Positions 1-10,888 of a stretch of DNA of 64,000 nt are shown piece by piece. Location: the NCBI GenBank assembly GCA_037042915.1, contig CM073193.1, positions 2,232,001-2,296,000 of the forward strand. The letters run 5' to 3'. Made by a program: the position numbers and the translations under genes. The notes under the pieces were generated by a model, which ran no database searches, was not told the origin of the DNA, and saw only the letters and a list, made by a program, of their open reading frames with translations. Every line of letters starts with the position of its first letter. Position 1 is the first letter of the stretch. This DNA comes from Auricularia sp. M13 (Eukaryota; Basidiomycota; Agaricomycetes; Auriculariales; Auriculariaceae).

Positions 1-889
1 CGGAGTGCAGGGCGATGGCGACCTGTATGGCGGCCACGGCGATGATGTGCGGCGGGTAGACGAGGCAGAGGAAGTCGGAGCGGTAGGTGTCGTTGATGAT
101 GAACCACGCAAGCTGGATGCAGCCTTCCGGCAGCTCGAGTTTTCCAGCGCCCGTGCCCCAGTAACGCGTATCGGACTCTTCAGTCACGCCTGCGCCCAGC
201 TCTCCAGCTTCAGTTTCTATTATCTGAGAGCCTTCTGAGCCTTCCTAGACGCGTATCGTTGAGTGTCGCGCTGTCGGACGAAACGCGCAGGCATACCGGG
301 CATACGAGAGTCATCAGTGTTCGGTATGGGTGGAAAACCGTCAGATCGCATTCCAGTTCGTCCACCAGATAAAACTCCATTTCGGCCAGGCGTGCGTTGT
401 CCGAAGGGAAGCCTTTGTACTGGTAGTCCTGCTGGTACAGGTTGCGCGCCTCGCCAACGACCGACTTGACGTGAACCGGCGTCTCTTCAGCTTTGGCCGC
501 GACGTACACGCAAGCAGCAATGACCATGAACGGGTCCGTGTCGCAATACGAGTTCTTCAGGTAGAACCGGCGAAAGAAAATGTGCGCGGTCGCAATTACG
601 CGCTGGCGCAGGCTCAGTCGCCGGGCGAGCTTGACGATGACTATCAATGCGAAACGAGTCAGGCTGTGGCCTGCGCACGGAACGAGTTGCTACATACTGT
701 TGGCAAATAGGACACCTAGCAACGCCAGCTGCTCTGGCGTTGTGTACTCGGCATCATCGTGGCGCGCCTGCTCGATGGTCGCACGGTCCACGATCCATCG
801 CTTGCTCAACCAACATCCGTTGAGCATATTAGCACTCTCGATGCAGAGAAAACTCACTAATGTGACGACGACCAGAAGTTACTGGCCAT
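1..889 (-). CDS. SSN8: Cyclin C, Mediator CDK8-module cyclin (Ssn8/Srb11), 3' end missing
   Basis: Cyclin partner of the Mediator kinase CDK8/Srb10; acts in the nucleus on RNA polymerase II transcription. Four exons join in phase: 889-858, 804-698, 640-306 and 244-1, with introns of 53, 57 and 61 bp. The product starts MASNFWSSSHYKRWIVDRA, a strongly conserved cyclin C N-terminus. The first cyclin box includes LRQRVIATAHIFF and FMVIAACVYVAAKAEE. Later segments ELPEGCIQLAWFIINDTYRS and PPHIIAVAAIQVA are also typical of the family. The gene runs off the left edge, so about 239 codons are visible and the C-terminus is absent. The start rests on the MASNFW match. No frame defect was seen. Confidence 0.93.
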
Positions 890-1243
890 CCGAGAGGCCT
901 GTTCCGGATAACGCCGCTGTGGCCGCGGCTGCTTACCAGTGTAACTTAATTAATTATTATGTAGTACCGTACCTTGACCGTACCTATCTTGGTATCCGTG
1001 AGACATGAGTCTTCCGCACTCCAGAGCGCAAGGTATGCATCACACTTCCGGCAAATTAGATCGCGGCTAAGTTTGACATTCCCTGAGCAGCAACTGAGCA
1101 GAGAAGTTGTTCAAACTTCGAGAGCTGGAGTCGTGTAAGCCGAAGAAAAATATCTCACGTTATAGCATAATGCGAAGCTAGAAATAAGGCTGTTTATTTG
1201 TGGACATCGACTGAGGCGTCTTGCCTGACCTCACGCACGGCGA
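890..1243. other. Intergenic, shared upstream region of cyclin C and the HNH gene
   Basis: AT-richer spacer between two divergently transcribed genes. It presumably holds both promoters. I see no further gene or clear regulatory motif. Confidence 0.5.
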
Positions 1244-1321
1244 TTGCAGCTCTTCGGGTCGGCGACGGATGACGACCTGTCGGAGTCTGAAGTAACACCT
1301 ATCCGACTGCCAGTAGCCACA

Positions 1322-2510
1322 ATGACCGAGGCTGTCGCACCGACTATGCTACACGAGACTGCGCCAGAGACCACCCAACTGTCAATGCTCGTAGTTTATG
1401 CTGAGCTGCCTACGCCTGCGCAGTGGGTAAATTATGGGCGGAGCTGTTCCGGATCGAGGTGCAGCAAAACGACACTATCACCCGCCTTGCTTCGGGTACC
1501 CCTTGGCGGTGGATAGCTTTCGCGTGCGGTGTCATCCTCGGCACTGCGCGCGGTATCCTCTCTACGTCGAAGACACCGGTCGACAACATTGACCGCGATG
1601 CGCCTTCCTTCCAGCACAGTGTTGTCTACTTTCACATACCGCATGACGAGCGCAACAACCTTAGCACCGTCGAACCCGGCCTTTGTATCAACAGGGAGGG
1701 GTCTAAATCGTCCTCCCACAAAGTGCGCGCACGCGATGGCGCGTGTGTCTGCACTGGGATTGCGCCTATGTTCTGCATAGCCGCACATCTGATTCCCCAT
1801 GTCAAGGGTGACGAGGCGTGTTCAATTGCGCTCTTGCTCGATACCGGGCACACTCTTATGCGCACTGCAGTACATACAGAACCTGACGAAAGACAGGGGC
1901 GACATCCAATCGATCGACGACGAGCGCAACCTCATCCTGCTGCAAAGTACTCTCCATGAAATGTTTGGCAAGCACTTTGCCATCATGCCCGTCCGTTCTT
2001 TCATCTTTCACGGGCTTCAAAGCACTCACATTAGTTTAGAAACCCAACTTCGCGTTTCCAGATGCCCCGAGAAGCTGGGAGCCGCATTGGCTCCAACCCG
2101 CCGGTCTGTTTGCTTTAAGGCCTTATTGTACGGTCCCGGAAGACCTCAATACCTGGCCGCCTGACCTCCTCTTCAATCACGTCTACGCCGCGGCGGTGCT
2201 CTTCACATTCGCCTCTCCACAGAGCACACGCACTGCTCTAAGCAGTCTCAGTAGGCGCTATTTTCGTCCAGATGGACCATCAACCACAAAATTTTCGCAT
2301 AATACGGAACGAAACGTTCGCGCCGAACGCGGTCATCAGCCTGGCGGAGCTCTCGAGGAGATTGAGTCATTCCTACCGCAGTGGACCATCCTTCTTCCTG
2401 ACGAAATGCGGCGGTCCTGGGGCAAGTCCATATTGCACGAGCGAGAGGAAGCGGCACAAGCGTCTCGGGCGGAAAACAACGCGCGTGTGAGCCAGTGGCT
2501 ACTGTCATAG
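1322..2510 (+). CDS. HNH-nuclease-like domain protein, multi-exon model uncertain
   Basis: I recognise a fungal HNH-type core split over exons. Around 1740-1810 the frame reads RDGACVCTGIAPMFCIAAHL then IPHVKGDE. Around 1870-1975 it reads YIQNLTKDRGDIQSIDDERN, then a stretch with TLHEMFGKHFAIMP. This matches the pattern C-x-TG...AHLIPH.KGDEYI...IDD.RN..LL...LH..FG seen in many mushroom proteins annotated as HNH nucleases. A later exon in the 2133-2510 frame gives VPEDLNTWPPDLLFNHVYAA, also typical of the family. The histidines of AHLIPH would be the catalytic or metal ligands. The intron between KGDE and YIQ lacks a clean GT-AG that keeps phase, so either a GC-AG intron or decay is possible. 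The start (ATG 1322) and the 5' exons are guesses. The biological role of the family is unknown. Confidence 0.5.
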
Positions 2511-2941
2511 ATAATTTGCTGTCCGCACCACCGTGATTGTGTCGACTGTCTTCTCTCTGTTTCATCCTTTCTCCGCCTCCTCTCTGTTTCCTCTCGCAGC
2601 GTCCTCTTCGTCACTGATTACTTTACGCCGTCATGGACTCCACTCGACTCTTGTTATCATTTCCCGTCACCTTGCTGTCAATCACTGTATAGGTAATGGC
2701 CGCCATTGTCCCGCGGCCTATAGCTACAATCATCGCTTGTTCAATCAATCGTCGTCATGCGCATTCAAAATCTGAGGTGCATGTTGATCCTCTCCAAATT
2801 GGCGATCCACCGAGTAAATCAGTTCTGACACAGCGCTGAGGCTGGTGGCAAATGCAGTCATGATGGTCAAATAGTGACTGCATCCTAGGCTTAGAGCTAC
2901 AGTACTGAGTACACCTATCTATTTAATATCAATCGTCTTTG
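2511..2941. other. Gene-free spacer between convergent genes
   Basis: Convergent 3' ends of the HNH-like gene and the ABC transporter. No coding potential or repeat was recognised. Confidence 0.4.
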
Positions 2942-5900
2942 TCACGCAGTAATGCTTTGACTTTTAGCCAGCTTGGCGAATTGAGTAGCAGGTCGAGCAA
3001 GCAATTCAGCTGGAGCGCCATGCTCGACGAGACGGCCATTCTCCAAGACAGATACAGTGTCAAAGTCGACGATGGTCGCTGAAAACATGCAGTCAGAAAC
3101 CATGGAAGCCGCAGAGAGGAGAGTTTAGATGGACTCACAAAGACGGTGCGCAACGGCGATCACTGTGCAGTCTTTCAGGTGCGTTTGGAGAACCACGCGG
3201 AGCTTGGCGTCTGTTTTCATGTCCATGCTACAGTACGACGAGGTAAGAGCTTCGAGACGACAGGAGCAGACTGACTGAGGCGTTCTTACCTTGAGGAAGC
3301 CTCGTCGAGGATGACGATCTTGCGCTTCTCCAGCAGGACGCGCGCAATGCAGAGTAGTTGGCGCTGTGTGCAGGAGAGGCCATCAGCAATGCATCGAATA
3401 CGTACACGGAAATGCTGACCTCGCCGCGGGAAAACTCCATGCCATCCGAGGAAAGCACGGCGTCGAGCTGCCCGGGTAGCTTATTGACGGCCTCCCTCAT
3501 CCCCACGCGCTCGAGCACGCTCCAGATCACCTCGTCCTTGGGCCGACTATCGAACGAGAAGCCGACGGTCAGGTTGTCGCGGATGCTGAGGTAGAAAAGT
3601 GAAGGCGTCTGGGAGACGAGACTGGGGGGGGGGGGGGGGCATATGTGAGCGACAATGCAATTTGAAGAAGGCGCAGTTGATTTCGTACCTTATGGAGGAG
3701 CGCAGAGTGTCCGTGTGGAGCGACGTAATGTCGACATCGTCAATCAGGATCTGGCCGGTAACCAGAGAAGGGTCTACACCAGCCAGCAAGGCAAGCACAG
3801 TGCTGCTCTTTCCGCTCCTACCATCGAAATAAGCGACATAATCCAATATCCAATGAGAGAGCGAATCGCGTACCCCGTACGCCCACAAATGCCCATCTTC
3901 TCCCCGCCGCGAATAGTAAAGGAGAGATTCTTGAGCGCAGGCTCCAGGTCCTCCTTATACCTGAGACAAACATTCCGAAACTCGATCTTGCCCTGCGCCG
4001 GCCACTGCTGCGACGGCGACGGCGATCCAGAGTCCGCATCGCGCTTAGGTTCGGCAGGGGCATTCGTCACCTCGCGCACGCGCTCAACGGAGACGATGCC
4101 GTTCTCTACGCGGGTCCAGGCGAGAATGAGGTTCTGCAGGCCCTGCGAGAACCCGACGAGCTGGCTCAGCGTCACACCCAGGAAACCCGCGGACGTCGAG
4201 CGCCGCAGGCCCACGGCGAGGAGCGCCACGCTGACCGCCAGGAAGAGCGTGCAGAAGCTAAGGGTGGTCCGGCTGTAACGAGCTTGTCAGCATTGTGAAT
4301 CTCAAAAATGAGGCATACTAACAGGAAGCGAATGCCAGCGTATCGGTAGTACATGGGCATTTGGCTGCGATCGAGATGGTGCGCGCCCTGACGGAGGAAT
4401 AAGTCTTGAGCACCGAAAGCACGAATTGTCACTATTCCACTGCAATGGCTGTCAGAGACTGCGTTATCGTTGGGAGCTGTGTTCACCTCAAAGCTGTGTT
4501 GAAAGTTCCAAATAGCGGGCTCTTAGAGCTCATCTCGAGTCTCTGGAATTGCTGTGACGTAGCCTGGGGGACGTTAGAGAGGAACTCAAGCCAGCCCAGG
4601 TGACATACCAGGTAGAAGCGTTGGATGGTGTAATACGCATACAGTAGCGCTGGAAAAGCGATGGCAAGCCAGGGAACCGCGAGGCATATGAGCACGATCG
4701 ATCCAACTGCGACAACGTTAGCTCGGGCACAGATGGCGCGGAAAGACTTACGGATGAACGTCAAAGAGAACGAGAAGTCCAGCAACGAGATCGGGAATGT
4801 CTACACGAGGTCAGACTGCGTGAAAGCGCGCGAGCATGACATACGAAGTCTACGGCGTTCATGTCGCCAGTAAACCGATTGACAAGCCGGCTTGGAGGGA
4901 TCCGGTGGAAATAGGCCACAGGCGCAGAGAGGGCCGCATCCATCATTTGACTGTGGATACTGCGCGAAGCGTGCGGCGTAGCAGTTTGGGTGTACGCCGA
5001 GAACGATATCCCCGTCGCAATCGCGCACACCACAGCAAAGGTAGCGTATCCAACCAGCCATACGCTGTGGCTGCTGCTGCCCGACTGCGACCATTCCTTC
5101 AGGTATATCTGGTGGCAAAGGAAGTTAATATGCGCAACCCCAGCCTGTGAAGCCCGCACCTGCAGGCCAATCTCGAACCCGCCGACGCACAAGAGCGTAA
5201 TGCCCGTCAGGATCAAATTGTTCCACTCGCACGCCTGGAAATAGAACTTGTACGGCGCCCACGTGTTCAACTTCAGCGACGCGCCGTCTTCATCAGCGTC
5301 GTCGTGACTTTGAGTCGCGGCCGGACGAGCCTCCTCGACGACGCTTGGCACGGGTGCTGGCACTTCGTCCTCCAATGTGATCTCGTCCTGCGACGACGAG
5401 GAACCATTCTTCGCAGAGTCTTCCTTTTTATGCGAAATATAGGCATCGACGTCGATAGCGCTCGCGCGCAACGTCTCGAGTGTGCCCTGCGCTACCAGCT
5501 GGCCGCCTTCGAGGATGATGATGTCGTCGGCAACGGTCAAATGTGACACTAGGCGCAGGACGTCAGATGTGTTCGCGTATACAACATGAAATACATCACT
5601 TACAGATGTGCGTAGCGAGAAGAACCGTGCGCCCGCGGAGTAGTCCAATAGGCCCGAACAACCCATCGAACACATTTGATGCAGTATGCGCATCCTGCGC
5701 GAGCGGATTTTTCAGCTCGCAGAAATGATCCTTCGTAACGAGCTTACGAGGGCAGAAAAGCAGTCGTCCAGGAGCGTGACTGGCGACCGGGTGTAGACAG
5801 CCCGAGCAAGCGCCTGCGCGCGTGGGAAAATGAGCGTCGGTATGCATTTACTCGATGATGCTCACAATGCGCTGCTTCTGTCCTCCGCTAATCGTGTCTC

Positions 5901-8607
5901 CTCTGTCGCCCAAATGCGTCATGTCACCCTGCGGCATCGAGGCAATGTCCGAGTCGAGCGCGCAGGCGGTCAGCACGGACTTGTACCACACCGGCTCGAA
6001 CGGCTGGCCGAGCACGACGTTGGCCCTGACGGAGGCTGGGAAGATGAACGCGTCCTGCGCGACGTACGACACGCTTCCAGGCGCGGGGAAGGTGCAGGAT
6101 CCCCGCACAAGATATGTCTCTTTGAGCAGCGAGCGAAGAAGCACGGACTTGCCCTGTTGTTGCGGTCAGTCAAGATTTGCAAGGAAATTGCAATAGACGA
6201 CTTACCGAGCCAACTGGCCCGACGAGCATGGCGAGCTTTCCATCGCCAATAGTGATATTCAAATCCTCGAGCACGGGGCGGCTGCTCAGTCCGGTGGAAA
6301 AGCACGCGCCGACAAGGCTGATGTCACGTGCTGCAGGAGCGGCGGCAGCGGCGCTGCGCACGCTGTCGTTTTTCTCCGCTTCCCCCGCCATCGCTAAGCT
6401 GGGCACAGGCCCGAACCACTGGGCATCGTCGAGGTCGTTCTTCTCTTCCGCGGCGAGGAAGTTGGCAATTCGCCGAAAGCTGGCGAAACTGGCGAGTATC
6501 TGGGGGAACACATGGCCGATGGTGCTTATTGGGAGCGTCAGCAAGTTCTAGCGAGGCAAGATGCGGTCAGGTTTTTGACGTGGCGCGGGGCACGCAAGCT
6601 GCTAAGTACTTACCACGACGGTGAGAATCGTGAACAGTTTCGCCGGCTCTAGCGGCCCGCCAATGCCGAGCGCGACATAGGTCCCAAGGGCTGCAACCCC
6701 TGCCACATTGACGGTCGCGGTGGACAGCACAGCGACGCTAACAAGCCTCCTGCTACGGACATGAATTCAGTCTCTGCGTGACGCACACGATGAAGTGACT
6801 GACTAGAAATGCTTCAACCTGTCGACCTCCGTATTCCTCAGTGCCGAGGTGCGCGCCGGGAATTGCGCCTCAATGGCAGACAGCTTGATGGGGATGATAT
6901 TGCTAATCGCAGAAGTCTGTTCCCCGAGTTCAGGACCAATTCCCAACACGGACGCTGACTCACGATGAACTTCACACGGGCATTCGTCGCCTCCATCCAG
7001 CCCATCTGGGACTTCTCCACGACCGAGGCAACGCAGGTCGTGACGACCAGGAAGAAGCAAATGACGGCCATGGTCGAGAGCATGGCGTACGAAGCCTGGT
7101 ACCACATAATGATCGCGGCCAACGTGATGGAGAGGAGGGCAGCCCACGCCTCGTGAATGTAGGTTGTCCCTTCGACCACGCGCTCGACATCTACGGACCT
7201 GTGGCAAAGTGAGATCGATTATCAGATTAGATCAGCGCAGGACTCGCATGTAGACGACCGCCGCGCCGCTTCCCTCCGTCTGGGCCATGTTCGCGGAAAG
7301 CCGCAGGGATTTCTCGAAGATGACGGTTATGCTGGGGATCTGATGAGAACTGCACGCCTATGTAAAATCCATGACCTACAGTGCGGCCCGGTATTGCATG
7401 GCAGCCGCATACAGCTTGTCAAAGTAGAATGCCGTGCTCGCCGCCATGGTGAAGTAGACCAGAGCATAAGCGCCGACGAGCGCCCATCCCCGAGACGAAT
7501 GGATGGGCACGGCACCTGCGAAAACGAGTCAACAGACGTGGAGAACATGACGCTAGACTTACCTTCGGTGGCGTAAGATGAGACGAAGGACAGCATCGAC
7601 TGGACGACAAAGGGTTGCGCGAACGTAGCTCCGACGAGCGCCAACTTTGGCAGGATGGGTGCGAGAAATGCGCCGAGGAAAGTTCGAAGGGACACCTTCA
7701 TGAGCGTCCGGACGGTGCGTGCAGCTTTTGTTTGGGCAAGTTCGTCCGACAACGCTCGTCCGGCGGCTTCCGCCGTCATGGGTGGCGGCAGCCCAAACGA
7801 GCAGAGATCGTCGAGACTCAGCGCTCCCTTCCTCCCCCTCAGGAGCAGAGGGAAAAGGAACGTGAAGGACAGACGCGAGACCACTGAGGAAGTCGCCTCC
7901 TTTGCTTTCGGGAGGTATTCCGCGTCGAGGAACCGGCGCTTCGGAAGAAGCTCCAGGACGAGTTGCGTAAACTGCCACGCGAGCACCACGACGGATAGTG
8001 CCGCGAGAGTGGTGGAGATTGACGCGAGGAACAGTGTCCGTACATGGGCGACTCCAAAGAGGACGGAGAGCATCAAGGTCAATGCGAGGGCCGTACTGGG
8101 TGCGATGCTTCGCGTGTGTCGGAGGTACGAGCCGGAGGCCAGTATAACCTGACCGGCACATCATGAGTCAAACACAAAATCTAGACTTTATGGATTTACG
8201 CACAACATAACCCATTTGGAGCGCATATCCTGCGCTTGCCCAGTTTTGGAGAGCCGGGAAGTGGGCGAGCGCGCGATGCGAGTATGCAAGAACGGCGGCT
8301 GTCACGGCGACGCCGACGGCGGCGCTGAGGAGCTTGGCCAGTATGAGGGCGTCGAGAGTGTGTTTGGTGACCCTTGCATGCGTAAAAAGCGTGTGAGATG
8401 CGACGTGAGCCAGTAGGAGGCAGCTTAGAGCGTAGTGCAGCACAAAAAGCACCCTGAAGACGCCGGCGGCGCGGCAGCAGTGTCAGGCTCGGCTTCGACG
8501 CGTGCAATGCTGGGCGCGACCACTGACCGGTACTCAAAACCGAGCGTAAAGTCCAGCGTCCTGCACGACGCCGCGGGGCCCAGGGAGTGGTCGTTGGGGC
8601 AGGCCAT
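2942..8607 (-). CDS. ABCC-family full-length ABC transporter (MRP/Ycf1/Ybt1-like), candidate siderophore exporter
   Basis: ATP-driven membrane exporter in the order TMD0-TMD1-NBD1-TMD2-NBD2, with more than ten introns. The start at 8607 gives MACPNDHSLGPAASC, and a GTCAGT intron then leads into the hydrophobic RVLFVLHYALSCLLLAHV. NBD1 (about 6300-5540) has Walker A GPVGSGKS split by an intron at about 6205, the signature ISGGQKQR (Ile for the usual Leu), Walker B VTLLDDCFSALD and an ATH H-loop. TMD2 (about 5300-4200) follows an acidic linker. NBD2 (about 4050-2942) has GRTG/SGKSS, EFSRGE/RQLLCIAR, IVILDEASS and AVAHRL. The end at 2942 follows a last intron and reads AKLAKSQSITA. It is divergent from the ornithine monooxygenase over a 354-bp promoter with GATA-factor sites. 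That suggests a job in the siderophore pathway, but the substrate is inference; vacuolar conjugate transport, as in Ycf1, is an alternative. Confidence 0.88.
3624..3639. repeat. Poly-G tract (16 G) in an ABC transporter intron
   Basis: An uninterrupted run of 16 G on the plus strand lies in an intron within the NBD2 coding part. It is a likely length-variable microsatellite and a possible assembly-error point, with no effect on the frame. Confidence 0.9.
7219..7227 (-). promoter_or_regulatory. ATCTGATAA GATA-factor-like site inside the ABC transporter gene
   Basis: The minus strand reads ATCTGATAA, a perfect match to ATCWGATAA, the iron-GATA repressor consensus. It lies in an intron of the transporter, so function there is less likely than for the promoter copies. 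Confidence 0.35.
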
Positions 8608-8685
8608 GAGAAACGTTCGGGGGTTTCCCGCCGAAACCGGAATGTGATGTGACGCCGCGCGCGTGACAGTGCATCATCGCGCCAC

Positions 8686-8763
8686 ATCTGATTAGATCAT
8701 CGGCCGACCTCGCCAAGCTGGGTTTATCAGATGGCTGCCTATCTTGTCGTTCATCAGAGATAA
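8686..8763. promoter_or_regulatory. Divergent promoter with iron-GATA-type sites between ABC transporter and ornithine monooxygenase
   Basis: The 354-bp gap between the two start codons (8607 minus, 8962 plus) holds ATCTGATTA at 8686-8694, one base off ATCWGATAA. It holds a perfect ATCTGATAA on the minus strand at 8724-8732 and a GATAA core at 8759-8763. Fungal siderophore genes are repressed in iron-replete cells by GATA factors (Urbs1, SreA, Fep1) that bind ATCWGATAA. The placement between two cluster genes supports co-regulation. The binding itself is inferred. Confidence 0.6.
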
Positions 8764-8961
8764 TCCGGCCGGAGCAGCTTCCTTGGACGGTTGCTGTCAC
8801 GCTGCACACACCCACGCGTGTGCGCTGTCTCGACCCACCGCCCTCCGGCGGACCCGCTCGCTCGGGAGTCTTTTATTCGATCCATTCCGGACAGCACAGA
8901 GGAGCTTCCCCCACCTTTTGCCCCACCCCCTCGCGCTCAGCTGAGAACGCCAGTCGCACCG

Positions 8962-10661
8962 ATGTCAGACGAAGCTGCCCCGCCCAGCCCCGCGCTTCTT
9001 CAGACGCCGCCTGACGAGGACGTCCTTATCGAGCACGAACACGAGCCGTATGATCTCATCGGCGTCGGCTTCGGGCCCACGCACATCGCGCTCGCCGTCG
9101 CATTCGCTGAGGAGAGGCCCGGCAAACGCGCCCTGTTCATTGACGCCCGTGAGACCTTCGCGTGGCACCCGGCTCTCCTTCTGCCCGCGAGTCGGATGCA
9201 GATCTCGTTCCTCAAAGATCTTGCAGTATGCACCGTTTCGGTCAATCGCTGTCAGCCTCCGTCGACTCACTCTATCTCTAGACATTCCGCAACCCTCAGT
9301 CCACTTTCTCTTTCGTCTCGTACTTGCACTCGTTCGGCGTGGATCGACTTGCGGCCTTCTCAAACCTTGGGAGCTGGACGCCCTCTCGCACCGAATGGGC
9401 CGCGTATCTCGCCTGGGCCGCAAAGCGGCTTGAAAAAAACGTCTCCTGGTCTTCGAAGGTCGTCTCCGTGCAATCGGTCCCGGCAACCGAGGCCGACGAC
9501 TCGCTTGTTAAGGTTACGATGTAAGCTTTTGCCCCAGATCGTCGCCTGAGCCCTTCGCCTAACATTCCACGCCAGTCAAGATGCTGCGAACCACAAAATG
9601 CGTGTCGTCTACGCACGCAACCTTTCCCTCGCTCCCGGGGCGACTCCGTTTGTCCCTACGCTCTTCGCCGACCGCCTGTCAGCGTTCCCTGAGATCGCTC
9701 ATACAAGCGCCTATCTGTCTACCCTCGAACGTCTGAAGCTCGACCCGGCGACATTCAATCGAAATGTTGCCGTCGTGGGCGGCGGACAGTCCAGCGCCGA
9801 GGTCTTCCACGACCTCATCTCCCGCTTCCCACACGCAAAGGTCGACATGTTCTACCGCGCGAGCGCTCTCGTCCCCGCGGACGACTCTCCCTTCGTTAAC
9901 GCCCGCGCATTCGACCCCGCTCGCACCGACGAGTTCTACAATCTCAACGCGGAAGAACGCGCCGCGCGCTTGAACGAGTTCCGCAGAGCCAACTACGCCT
10001 GTGTGGCGCCTGAGGTTCGTCTAATTATCAAACTCTGCTCAATATTCGCCAGTGCTCATGCTTTCTCTAGTTGATCGAGTCCATGTACAAACTTCTCTAC
10101 CTCCAGCGACTCCGCCCCGACGAGCCGCAGCATCGCATCGTGCCCAACACCCAAGTTCTCGCGGTCGAGCGCGCGGAGGACAGCGGTCACGTGCGCCTCA
10201 CGATCGGGTCCACACTCAGCACGGGCGGCGCGCCGGCCACACACGACTACGCCGCCGTCTTCCTCGGCACGGGGTACCACCGCCCTCCGTCGAGCCTGTC
10301 CTTCCTGGCCGGCCTCGCGTCCGAATACCCTGCACTCGACCAGTTCCTCTCGGGCGAAAGCCCCACGCTCAGCGTCGGCCGCGACTACGCGCTGCAGCCC
10401 GCCGGCAGCACGCGCACGCGCGTCTTCGTGCTCGGTTTCGGCGAGACGACGCACGGCCTGAGCGAGACGCTCCTCAGCGTCGGCGCCGTCCGCGCGGGAG
10501 AGGTCGTCAACGCGCTGTACCTCCCCGCTGCCTCCTCCACCGCGGCCGAGGTGACCACGCCGATCGCCTCCAAGGTCGAGCGTGGGCGCACCCAGAACAC
10601 ACAGCCCGTCCACATCGGCACTCTCACGCCCGATTCGGAGCGGTCGCCTGAGCGTGACTGA
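8962..10661 (+). CDS. sid1: L-ornithine N5-monooxygenase (SidA/Sid1/Omo1 type)
   Basis: First committed step of hydroxamate siderophore synthesis: FAD- and NADPH-dependent N5-hydroxylation of L-ornithine. Exons 8962-9225, 9282-9520, 9576-10014 and 10071-10661 join in phase to 510 residues, the usual family length. Visible motifs are the FAD-binding YDLIGVGFGPTHIALA near residue 30, the FAWHP and MQISFLKDLATFRNPQS block, and the NADPH-binding VAVVGGGQSSAEV. The conserved DDSPFVNARAF segment and the C-terminal VLGFGETTHGLSETLLS block follow. ATG 8962 is chosen because it sits a normal distance before the FAD motif, although an in-frame ATG exists upstream at 8791. It diverges from the ABC transporter, and its 3' end faces the acyltransferase 228 bp away. 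All key motifs are intact, so it should be active. Confidence 0.95.
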
Positions 10662-10888
10662 CTTCGCACTTCGCACTTCGTCCCCAAAGATAGTTTTGTC
10701 TGCCTGAATGCCCGACTTCGATGAATGGACTAAACAATGACACGCGCTCAGGCTGCTCGCAGCCCACCACGGGAATAAAAGACGCTATATGTATTGCTAG
10801 ATCTTGCGTCACGACTAGAAATATATGCCCTCGTCACGATCTTTGTGCAGGAATTGACTTTGAGATCTTACACGTCCAATAAACACGA

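Noticed and set aside
8791-8961. Upstream in-frame ATG extending the ornithine monooxygenase N-terminus
   Set aside because: The added 57 residues (Pro/Arg/Ser-rich) have no family counterpart and would consume half of the bidirectional promoter.
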